Assembly: GCF_006442205.1 (NCBI RefSeq)
Contig: NZ_VFVR01000001.1
Span: 744,001-808,000 of the forward strand
Direction: 5' to 3'
DNA length: 64,000 nucleotides
Source: Mesorhizobium sp. B2-3-12
GTDB lineage: Bacteria > Pseudomonadota > Alphaproteobacteria > Rhizobiales > Rhizobiaceae
Positions 18,842 through 26,378 of the stretch are shown one piece after another. How positions within the stretch are numbered: the first letter of the stretch is position 1; the number at the start of each line of letters is the position of its first letter. The position numbers and the translations under genes are program-made. Below the pieces are notes generated by a model. That model was not told where the DNA came from. It made no database searches and worked only from the letters and a program-made list of their open reading frames with translations.

Positions 18842-20113
18842 ATGGATCACGCCCTCCTTGACGCAATCGCGGGCCTTTTCATCGATAGTGCCAAGCGTGG
18901 AGGTTTCAATGGGGTCGTAGCGTCCGTGCTACTGCAACTTGAAGCCAGTCCCGAAGTACTCCGCAGTGCGCTTTCAAAGCTGGTTCGAGACGGCCAGATC
19001 AGCGCCGTTTTCTCACGTGTGTCAGCAAACATGCACATTAAACGCCTTCCGGATCTTCCCATAGCGGAGCAGCAGGAACTACTAACGGCCGAGCCTCTGA
19101 ACGAGATTTGTGTGTATCCCACGGCATCAACAGTACAGCTGCGTGTTGATCTCAATGCTTGGCGAGATCGCCCCTTTAGCAAGGCTTTGCTGCTTGCGGA
19201 CCCTCAACTCTCTTTTCGGGCCTTCGACATGGGTGCGTTGGAACGATACATTTCCGATCCACGCTATGTCGTCCACTTCGCTGACTATATTGGAACGATG
19301 TCGATCGGTGACGAATACTTCGTGGACTCTCACCAACCCGAACGCGACATGGTTTCCCTGCAGACCTTTGGGCTTGGGTTTGATGACAAGCGAAATCCGT
19401 ATGTAGTAGTCTATCTACGTTACCTCGCGGGCCTGTCAGACGAACACCAAAAATACTGGCATAGCTACCTAGCCAGTGGCGACGTCCGCATTAGTGAGCC
19501 CTACTTCCGATCCAGCATCTACGGTGAGTACTGGAGAAACCGCTCCGTGCGCAATGCGATAGTGGAGGAAATGCGGCTAATCCGTGCGCTGACCAATGCG
19601 ATTTGGGGCAGGAGTTTGTTCCGCAATTCTATCGGAGGTGATGTTCCCATCGGTCTCACATCCTTCCTCCGTCCTACTGCAGAAAATTTCAATCGCTTTG
19701 TAATGGCATTAGATAAGCTACTATCTGAGGGCATCGACTCTAAATTTTTTGAGGGAAAGGTACCGCTTGAGACAGAAACCCTTCGCCCAGATGGAAAGAT
19801 CATTGTTCAGAACAAGGGAACGCTGACCCTACTGGAAGAATGGCTACTTGCGGAAATCGTCTGGGAGGATCCGGCCGCCTTCCGCGAAATAGTCATTCGG
19901 CCGTTGCGCAAAATACGCCGACTTCGTCAGACGCCCGCCCACACCTTCACCCTGGACAGCTTTTCGGAAGAATATCATAAGAAGCGAAAACAGCTGCTGT
20001 CGGACGTATTCAACAGCCTCTCCAACATACGAGCGACGTTCTCAAAACATCCGCTCGCTCACCATGTTCAGATACCGGATTGGCTCGACGGTGGTCGCAT
20101 CGACGTCTTCTAA
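18842..20113 (+). CDS. Orphan protein of unknown function, AT-richer accessory gene
   Basis: This 423-residue protein is not recognised. It has no signal peptide or membrane segment. The first 60 residues (LLQLEASPEVLRSALSKLVRDGQISAVFSR) could form a winged helix. The middle region is rich in Tyr, Arg and Asp (SDEHQKYWHSYLASGDVRISEPYFRSSIYGEYW), and a basic helical region lies near residue 370 (RPLRKIRRLRQ). Codon use is visibly less GC-rich than in flanking genes (runs such as AAATTTTTT), which suggests horizontal transfer. It stands alone between the ArsR gene and ilvH. A defence or regulatory role is possible, but nothing in the sequence proves it. Confidence 0.7.
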   Translation: MDHALLDAIAGLFIDSAKRGGFNGVVASVLLQLEASPEVLRSALSKLVRDGQISAVFSRVSANMHIKRLPDLPIAEQQELLTAEPLNEICVYPTASTVQLRVDLNAWRDRPFSKALLLADPQLSFRAFDMGALERYISDPRYVVHFADYIGTMSIGDEYFVDSHQPERDMVSLQTFGLGFDDKRNPYVVVYLRYLAGLSDEHQKYWHSYLASGDVRISEPYFRSSIYGEYWRNRSVRNAIVEEMRLIRALTNAIWGRSLFRNSIGGDVPIGLTSFLRPTAENFNRFVMALDKLLSEGIDSKFFEGKVPLETETLRPDGKIIVQNKGTLTLLEEWLLAEIVWEDPAAFREIVIRPLRKIRRLRQTPAHTFTLDSFSEEYHKKRKQLLSDVFNSLSNIRATFSKHPLAHHVQIPDWLDGGRIDVF

Positions 20114-20181
20114 GCCAGCAAGTTTGCATGCGCCATTCGCAAGGTATGGCGCCTGAATCCGCTAAAACGGAAGTGATGTTC

Positions 20182-20754
20182 CTACATCCCCTGTGGGCCG
20201 CGGTTCATCGCCGCCACGCCGGTGCGGCAGATTTCGACCAGGCCGAGCGGCTTCATGATGGCGATGAACTGGTCGAGCTTGGAGCCCTTGCCGGTGATCT
20301 CGAAGATGAAATGCTCGGTGTTGGCGTCGATGACGCTGGCGCGGAAGGCATCGGCGAGCCTGAGCGCCTCGACCCGGGAATCGCCGGTGCCGGCAACCTT
20401 GACCAGCGCCAGCTCGCGCTCCAGCGGCCGCTCCTGGCCAAGCTCGTGCGAGCGCACGGTCAGATCGACCACGCGGTGCACTGGCACGATGCGTTCGAGC
20501 TGGTTCTTGATCTGCTCCATCACATGCGGCGTGCCGCGCGTCACGATGGTGATGCGCGACAGGTGCTTCTCATGTTCGGTCTCCGAGACCGTCAGGCTCT
20601 CGATGTTGTAGCCGCGCCCTGAAAACAGGCCGATCACCCGGGCAAGCACGCCGGGCTCGTTGTCGACCAGGACGGAAAGCGTATGGATCTCGGGCCGCTC
20701 CGTCTCCTTGGCGATGAAGTAGGCCGAACCGGTGGGTTGAAGGTGCTGTGCCAT
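20182..20754 (-). CDS. ilvH: Acetolactate synthase small (regulatory) subunit
   Basis: The 190-residue regulatory subunit of acetohydroxyacid synthase gives the enzyme its valine feedback sensitivity. The N-terminal ACT domain is plain (HTLSVLVDNEPGVLARVIGLFSGRGYNIESLTV), followed by the C-terminal domain (REREL-type segments, HFIFEITGKGSKLDQFIAIMKPLG and VEICRTGVAAMNRG). It is the last gene of the ilvI-CHAT-ilvH unit, 39 bases after the CHAT gene. The usual direct ilvI-ilvH adjacency is broken here. Confidence 0.96.
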   Translation of the reverse strand: MAQHLQPTGSAYFIAKETERPEIHTLSVLVDNEPGVLARVIGLFSGRGYNIESLTVSETEHEKHLSRITIVTRGTPHVMEQIKNQLERIVPVHRVVDLTVRSHELGQERPLERELALVKVAGTGDSRVEALRLADAFRASVIDANTEHFIFEITGKGSKLDQFIAIMKPLGLVEICRTGVAAMNRGPQGM

Positions 20755-20793
20755 GGTCTTGTCCTGTGTCTGGCCGGTCTGTGGCCGGTTCTG

Positions 20794-23700
20794 TCAATGT
20801 TCAAAGAGAATGTAGGCGCTGGTCAATTCGGGCGCGAAGCCGTCGATCTTGCCGGCCCAGGCCTCGCGTTTGGTCTTGATGAAGGCATCGGCATAGCTGA
20901 TGCGGCCATCGAACAGGTTCTCGTAGAAGCGCGCCATGAATTGCATCGTCGCCGCGTCGTCGACTTCCTCGACGGTCAGCAGCGTGCGCCGCGCGCCGGC
21001 GACCGACAGCGCGAGCGGCAGGCCGCGCACGGTGGAGGTGACCCCGATATCGCCGAGCGCTGTGTCGCAGGCAGAAACCACGACGAGTTGCGAGGAACGC
21101 AGGTTCCAGCTCAACAATTCGCGCGCATAGACGATGTTGTCGCCGTCCCACTCCTTCGGCTCGTCCGCCGGCTTGGCATCGGACAGCACGAAGCCGGCAT
21201 TCATCAGCCGCTCGGACAGCCCTTCGCCGCGTTCGAAGAAGCCATGCGTCGAAAAATGCACGATCGCCTTGCCGTCGGCTGCAGCGCGCATCGCCGCCTC
21301 GCCGCCGTCATTGCCCTCGGCGAGTCGTACCGCCATGCCCTTGTCGCGGGCGAGCTTTGCGATCTTCTCGACCTCCGTGCGCGACCCCGGCAGGTAGCCG
21401 TCGCCGACACCGTTCCCGTAGAAAAGACCCCCCGCCAGAAGCATCGCGTCGCTGGCCGACGGCCGGTCTTGCCTGGCCCGGAATTCGTAGGCCTGCCGGC
21501 TGGTGGCCGTGTGCATGTCGACCAGTTCGCCCAGCCGCTTGCCGCCGCCCGGCCGCAGTTCTGCGAAATCGACCTGATAGAGAAAATCGGCGGGAATGAC
21601 GTAGAGCGCCTTGGCGTCCTTCGCGGCGTCGCCGAGGACAGTGGCGAGCTTGGCGGTGAAGCTTTGTCCCGAACCGGTCTTGCCCTTACGCGCGTCGACC
21701 GCATCGACTTCGATCACCTGTGCCGGCCCGGACGCGCGCGAGATCGTGGCGAAGACCCGGTATCGATCCGGCGTGCCGCCCCTGTCCGCTGGCCATTCGC
21801 CTATGATCGCCAAATCGACGATGACGTCGCCCTCGGCCGGCCTGGCAAGCGGCTTGGCCTCTTGCGGCGCGCTGTAGATCCACGATGCGACCGGTTGTTC
21901 GGCGCGCTTTTCCAACGCCGCGTTCAACGCCTTGCGGGAGTCCTCCATCGCCTGCCGCTGCGGTGCCAGCGCGTCCGTATAGAGCGTTGCCGTGACGACC
22001 TCGCGGAAGCGGCCGAAATTGCTGAAATAGGTCTTGATGAGGTCGCGAAGCGCCTTGTCGTCGGAGGTCTCGGCCTCGGCGCGCAACTGCCGCTCGGCGC
22101 CGCGCGTCAGCGTCTTCCAATTGTCGAGCATGGCGGCGAACAGGTCCGCCGCGTCTGCATTGCGGGTCGCGAAATCGGCGAGCGAGCCCAGCATGTCGTC
22201 GGCAAGGACGCGCTCGGCCTGCCCGGCGCGCAGGCTCCCCGAGGCCGACACGCTGGACTGCCCCCAGTCGAACATGACGGCGTCGAGCTTGCGGTAGCTG
22301 TCCACCGCGGCCTTGGGGTCCATCTTCTCCTGCAGCCTGGCCTGCGCGAGTTCGGCCTCGAAAGTCATCGGCTGCGCGTCGCCGAGGCTCTCCTTGGCGA
22401 TCGCCACCGCATGTTCGCGATAGGCTTCGGCATCCTCGGTCAGCCCCATCGCCTCCGCCTTGTCGGCGAAGAGGTCGAAGAAGGCCAGCGACTGCTCGAT
22501 ATCGGCGCGGTCGGTGAAATCGGTCGTGTCGCGCGCCTGGATCTGCTTGCGGCTCAATTGGCGCTCCCCAAGACGCAGTTGCGCATAGGCCTGCCAGCGC
22601 TCGATCTGCCTGCGGTAGCCCTCGTTGAACCCCGGCTGGACAACGATCCCGGAGATCACCGCCAGCACCGACCGGGCATCCTTCCAGCGCTCGGCCTCGA
22701 GCAGGTCGTGCGCCATGTTCATGGCCGAAATCACCGTGTCGCCGGCGCCGCCGCCAAGCGCCTTGAAGCGCTTGTCGTAGGCGTATTTGTCGAATTCGAG
22801 TGCCGCGGCCGGCAATTTCAGCGAGCGCAGCACCGCGGCGCGGTTGTTCATCATGCGCCAGAGATCGGCATTGTCCTCGCCCAGAGACTTCAGGCCGGTC
22901 TCGTAGATGAACTGGTAGGCGGCCTCCGCCGACGCGAGCTGACCCCAGGCATGCAGCGTCTGCGCCAGCCCGTCATAGGCCGACAGGGCCTCGGTGCTTC
23001 CCATGCCGAAATGATCGGCCAGGATGTTCAGGGCGCGCAAACCGAACCGGTTGGCCTGGTCATACTCCTTCTGGTCGCGCAGAAAGGCGGCGAGGTTGAA
23101 CTGGAGGAACCCCGGGCCCGGCCCGGTATCGGTCTCCATCAGGTTGGAATCGAGGCCGCGCTGGAAGATGCGCTGCGCCGCATCGGCGTCGGCAAAACGG
23201 TTGAAGCTGTCGCCGGCCTGCCCGACCGTCTTGAAGAACAGATCGCCATGGCCGCCGAGTTCCATCGCATTGAGCGCCGACAGCAGCCGTTTTTCGGCGA
23301 CGTCGGCGCGCTTGGCGGTGAGCTGCGAATAGGCGGCGTCGACACGCGCATTGAGCGAGTCTTCCGAATCCGGACCAGACCGCTGCGCGATCGCCTCGAC
23401 ACGTAGGTCGAGCAGCCTGTCCTGTTCGTCCGCCCGGCCTATGCGGCCGGCGGCGTCGGCCAGAAGCAGCGCGAACTCGTCCGCGCGCGTCTGGTCCAGG
23501 TCGCGGATGATGCCGTCCGCGCGCCCGATCAGCGTGTCGTGGAGGTCCTGCCATTCACCGGCGAACATGTCGGCCCGCGCCAGCATGTAGCCGGCATAGG
23601 CGGCCGCTTTCGGATCGCGCCTGGCGAAACTTCCGTCCATCAGGGCCAACGCCTTCTTGCGGGCGCCGGCAAAATCCGATTTGCGGATCGCCGTCTCGAT

Positions 23701-23883
23701 CGCCTGGATCTCCGGCGGCCAGGGCGCGGCCTCCGTGTTCGTGGAGGTCCGCGCGCCGGTCGCCGGCGAGGCCTGTTCGGCCAAGGCGGCCGTGGCCGAT
23801 GCAAAGGTAAGCGCGCCCGCCAGCGCGAGACGCACTATTCGCCGGCGCGGCGAACAGATCGTGGCAAGGTCCGGACGCGCCAT
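20794..23883 (-). CDS. Secreted TPR-CHAT domain protein (caspase-like)
   Basis: The protein has 1029 residues. The N-terminus RRRIVRLALAGALTFASATAALA is a Sec signal peptide, predicting export. A long alpha-helical region of degenerate tetratricopeptide repeats spans roughly residues 50-600. The C-terminal CHAT domain (about 720-1029) holds the His-Cys pair in VHFSTHGFF (His about 880) and VVVSACDTALG (Cys about 939). CHAT is a caspase-fold peptidase family. The ATG at 23883 was chosen; a TTG six codons upstream is possible. The gene sits between ilvI and ilvH on the same strand, which is an unusual place. Its substrate and role are unknown. Confidence 0.88.
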   Translation of the reverse strand: MARPDLATICSPRRRIVRLALAGALTFASATAALAEQASPATGARTSTNTEAAPWPPEIQAIETAIRKSDFAGARKKALALMDGSFARRDPKAAAYAGYMLARADMFAGEWQDLHDTLIGRADGIIRDLDQTRADEFALLLADAAGRIGRADEQDRLLDLRVEAIAQRSGPDSEDSLNARVDAAYSQLTAKRADVAEKRLLSALNAMELGGHGDLFFKTVGQAGDSFNRFADADAAQRIFQRGLDSNLMETDTGPGPGFLQFNLAAFLRDQKEYDQANRFGLRALNILADHFGMGSTEALSAYDGLAQTLHAWGQLASAEAAYQFIYETGLKSLGEDNADLWRMMNNRAAVLRSLKLPAAALEFDKYAYDKRFKALGGGAGDTVISAMNMAHDLLEAERWKDARSVLAVISGIVVQPGFNEGYRRQIERWQAYAQLRLGERQLSRKQIQARDTTDFTDRADIEQSLAFFDLFADKAEAMGLTEDAEAYREHAVAIAKESLGDAQPMTFEAELAQARLQEKMDPKAAVDSYRKLDAVMFDWGQSSVSASGSLRAGQAERVLADDMLGSLADFATRNADAADLFAAMLDNWKTLTRGAERQLRAEAETSDDKALRDLIKTYFSNFGRFREVVTATLYTDALAPQRQAMEDSRKALNAALEKRAEQPVASWIYSAPQEAKPLARPAEGDVIVDLAIIGEWPADRGGTPDRYRVFATISRASGPAQVIEVDAVDARKGKTGSGQSFTAKLATVLGDAAKDAKALYVIPADFLYQVDFAELRPGGGKRLGELVDMHTATSRQAYEFRARQDRPSASDAMLLAGGLFYGNGVGDGYLPGSRTEVEKIAKLARDKGMAVRLAEGNDGGEAAMRAAADGKAIVHFSTHGFFERGEGLSERLMNAGFVLSDAKPADEPKEWDGDNIVYARELLSWNLRSSQLVVVSACDTALGDIGVTSTVRGLPLALSVAGARRTLLTVEEVDDAATMQFMARFYENLFDGRISYADAFIKTKREAWAGKIDGFAPELTSAYILFEH

Positions 23884-23922
23884 GTTCTCGGCCGCAAGCA
23901 AAGCCTAGGTCCCTATCCCGGT

Positions 23923-25719
23923 CTACACCAGTTCCCTGCCCTTGGCGTCGATGGCATTGGCCACGGCCTCGTCGGTGGCCTCGTCGGGCAACAGCATCTC
24001 ATTGTGCGCCTTGCCCGAAGGGATCATCGGGAAGCAGTTGGCCAGTGTCGCCACGCGGCAGTCGAACAGCACCGGCTTCCTGACCGAGATCATCTCCTTG
24101 ATCGCATCGTCCAGCTCGTCGGGCTTCTCGCAGCGAATGCCGTGGCCGCCATAGGCCTCGGCCAGCTTGACGAAATCAGGCATCGCCTCGGTGTAGGAAT
24201 GCGACAACCGATTGCCGTGCAGCAATTGCTGCCACTGGCGCACCATGCCCATATACTGGTTGTTGAGGATGAAGATCTTGATCGGCGCGTCGTGCTGCAC
24301 GGCCGCACTCATCTCCTGCATCGTCATCTGCACCGAGGCGTCGCCGGCGATGTCGACGACCAATGCGTCGGGATGCGCGATCTGCACGCCGAGCGCGGCC
24401 GGCAGGCCGTAACCCATCGTGCCCAGGCCGCCCGATGTCATCCAGCGGTTCGGCTTGTCGAAATGATAATGCTGCGCCGCCCACATCTGGTGCTGGCCGA
24501 CCTCGGTGGTGATGTAGGTGTCCATGTCCTTGGTCAGTTCATAGAGCCGCTGGATGGCGTATTGCGGCATGATCACGTCGTTGTTCATCTTGAAGGCGAG
24601 TGAATCGCGCGCGCGCCATTTGGCGATCTGCTCCCACCAGGGATAGAGCGCCTTCTTGTCGGTCTTGGCGGTCGCCCGCCACAGCCGCACCATGTCTTCC
24701 AGCACCCGGCCGACATCGCCGATGATCGGCACTTCGGTGTGGACGTTCTTGTTGAGCGAGGACGGATCGATGTCGATATGGATCTTGCGCGAGTTCGGCG
24801 AAAAAGCGGTCAACCGTCCGGTGATGCGATCGTCGAAACGCGCGCCGATGCAGATCATGACGTCGCAATCATGCATGGCCATGTTGGCTTCGTAGGTGCC
24901 GTGCATGCCGAGCATGCCCAGCCAGTTCTTGCCTGACGCAGGATAGGCGCCGAGACCCATCAGCGTCGAGGTGATCGGGAAGCCGGTGAGATCGACCAGT
25001 TCGCGCAGGAGATGGCTCGCTTCCGGACCGGAATTGATGACACCGCCGCCCGAATAGATGATCGGCTTCTTGGCGCCAGCCATCAGTTCGACCGCGGCCT
25101 TGATCTTCTCCAGGTCACCCTGGACCTTGGGCTGGTAGCTGGTGCGCGGCGCGATCTGCGGCGGGACGTAGGTCCCCCTGGCGAACTGCACGTCCTTCGG
25201 GATGTCGACCACCACCGGACCGGGACGGCCGGTCGTGGCGACATGGAAGGCCTCATGGATGGTCGCGGCGAGCTCGTTAACGTCCTTCACCAGCCAGTTG
25301 TGCTTGGTGCAGGGCCGCGTGATGCCGACCGTGTCGCATTCCTGGAACGCGTCGGAGCCGATCAGCGAGGTCGGCACCTGGCCGGTGAGACACACCAGTG
25401 GGATCGAATCCATCAGCGCGTCCTGCAACGGCGTGACAGCATTGGTGGCGCCCGGACCCGAAGTCACCAGCATGACGCCGGCCTTGCCGGTCGAGCGCGC
25501 ATAGCCCTCCGCCGCATGGCCCGCGCCCTGCTCGTGCCGCACCAGAATGTGCTCGACCTCTTCCTGCTGGAAGATTTCATCGTAGATGGGAAGGACGGCG
25601 CCGCCGGGATAACCGAAGACGTGCTTGACGCCATTGTCCTTCAGCGCCTGCACCACCATTTCGGCGCCCGTCATTTCCCTGCTTGCCATCTCGCGCCGCT
25701 CGCTCTGTCCATTGCTCAT
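23923..25719 (-). CDS. ilvI: Acetolactate synthase large (catalytic) subunit
   Basis: The 598-residue ThDP- and FAD-dependent enzyme makes acetolactate and acetohydroxybutyrate, the first common step of valine, leucine and isoleucine synthesis. The catalytic glutamate lies in LVRHEQGAGHAAEGYARSTGK. The FAD-region motif is VTSGPGATNAVTPLQDALMDS, and the ThDP motif is GDASVQMTMQEMSAAVQHDAPIKIFILNNQYMG. The start at 25719 (MSNGQSERREM) was preferred to one 21 codons upstream because it gives the usual length. It is preceded by a leader peptide and terminator, so attenuation is likely. Confidence 0.97.
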   Translation of the reverse strand: MSNGQSERREMASREMTGAEMVVQALKDNGVKHVFGYPGGAVLPIYDEIFQQEEVEHILVRHEQGAGHAAEGYARSTGKAGVMLVTSGPGATNAVTPLQDALMDSIPLVCLTGQVPTSLIGSDAFQECDTVGITRPCTKHNWLVKDVNELAATIHEAFHVATTGRPGPVVVDIPKDVQFARGTYVPPQIAPRTSYQPKVQGDLEKIKAAVELMAGAKKPIIYSGGGVINSGPEASHLLRELVDLTGFPITSTLMGLGAYPASGKNWLGMLGMHGTYEANMAMHDCDVMICIGARFDDRITGRLTAFSPNSRKIHIDIDPSSLNKNVHTEVPIIGDVGRVLEDMVRLWRATAKTDKKALYPWWEQIAKWRARDSLAFKMNNDVIMPQYAIQRLYELTKDMDTYITTEVGQHQMWAAQHYHFDKPNRWMTSGGLGTMGYGLPAALGVQIAHPDALVVDIAGDASVQMTMQEMSAAVQHDAPIKIFILNNQYMGMVRQWQQLLHGNRLSHSYTEAMPDFVKLAEAYGGHGIRCEKPDELDDAIKEMISVRKPVLFDCRVATLANCFPMIPSGKAHNEMLLPDEATDEAVANAIDAKGRELV

Positions 25720-25782
25720 CGGTCTGGTCCCGTACTGTCCGCCATCTGGCGTTTGCTGGTCGTTTAGTCGTGTTTCAGGCAA

Positions 25783-25805
25783 TAAAAAAGGCCCCCGAGG
25801 GAGCC
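25783..25805 (-). terminator. ilv attenuator terminator
   Basis: Read on the minus strand, GGCTCC-CTCG-GGGGCC forms a 6-bp stem (one G-T pair) with a tetraloop, followed at once by TTTTTTATT. It lies between the leader peptide stop and ilvI, about 64 nt before the start codon. It is a classic intrinsic terminator in attenuator position. Confidence 0.85.
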
Positions 25806-25839
25806 TGTGTGTTGCGCATGGGAGGTTTTCGCCCGGCGG

Positions 25840-25890
25840 TTACACCGCCTTGCCCACGCGCCTTCCTACGAGAATGAGTGCCGTTTTCAT
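25840..25890 (-). CDS. ilv leader peptide
   Basis: The 16-residue frame MKTALILVGRRVGKAV ends in TAA, 34 nt before the attenuator terminator. Six of its sixteen residues are branched-chain (L, I, L, V, V, V), the end products of the pathway encoded downstream. A hairpin of GGCGG and CCGCC spans its stop codon and could act as the pause structure. In ribosome-mediated attenuation, stalling at Leu, Ile or Val codons prevents the terminator from forming. No strong ribosome-binding site is visible upstream of the ATG, which lowers certainty slightly. Confidence 0.82.
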   Translation of the reverse strand: MKTALILVGRRVGKAV

Positions 25891-26086
25891 GGTGGCGGAC
25901 CATAAAGGCGAACGCGCGGGGTCGTCAATGGGGTACGGCACGAATTCACTCAGCCGTGAGATCGGCTCCGCCGCGCGCTACCATAGTACAGTTGAGCCCG
26001 TCTCGTCGACGCACCACTATGCCAGGCCAGTTGCCGGCCTGCCGATGTCGTTAGCCGGGCTGACGACATGTCTGGGAGGACGAGGT

Positions 26087-26350
26087 TTGGCAGGCGAACG
26101 GGAGCATATCCGTGAGATCGAGCAGGTCCTGTCCGGCGGGCGATCGGCGCGCGACGAGGTCGTGGTGAAGTCGTGGCTGCGCTGTGTCGGCACCCATCGC
26201 CTCGACCCGGCCAGACCGACCGAGGCCTATATCGTGCCCGATACCCAGTTGCGCGAACACCGCGAACAGTCCGAGCGGCTGATCGCCATCGCCCGCAGCG
26301 GCCTGGAGACGCTTTTCAAGCAGGTGGCAGGCCAGAACTACGTGCTCTAG
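26087..26350 (+). pseudogene. Truncated AcoR-like sigma-54 activator (N-terminal fragment)
   Basis: A TTG at 26087 follows GGGAGGA and opens an 87-residue frame. It reads EREHIREIEQVLSGGRSARDEVVVKSW, then RLDPARPTEAYIVPDTQLREHREQSERLIAIARSGLETLFKQVAGQNYVL, and then stops. This matches the N-terminal region of AcoR/GAF-type enhancer-binding proteins, cut off where the GAF core should begin. The AAA+ and Fis domains are missing, and the flavin monooxygenase follows after 28 nt. The reading is a deletion remnant that kept its start signals. An expressed short peptide cannot be excluded. Confidence 0.7.
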
Positions 26351-26378
26351 GCACGATCTGGCGCCTGGAGGAGGAGCC

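Noticed and set aside
20683-23406. A 907-codon open frame on the plus strand opposite the CHAT gene
   Set aside because: It is antisense to a protein with clear TPR and CHAT motifs. Its translation is rich in Arg, Gly, Leu and Asp without any motif, as expected for a shadow frame in high-GC DNA.
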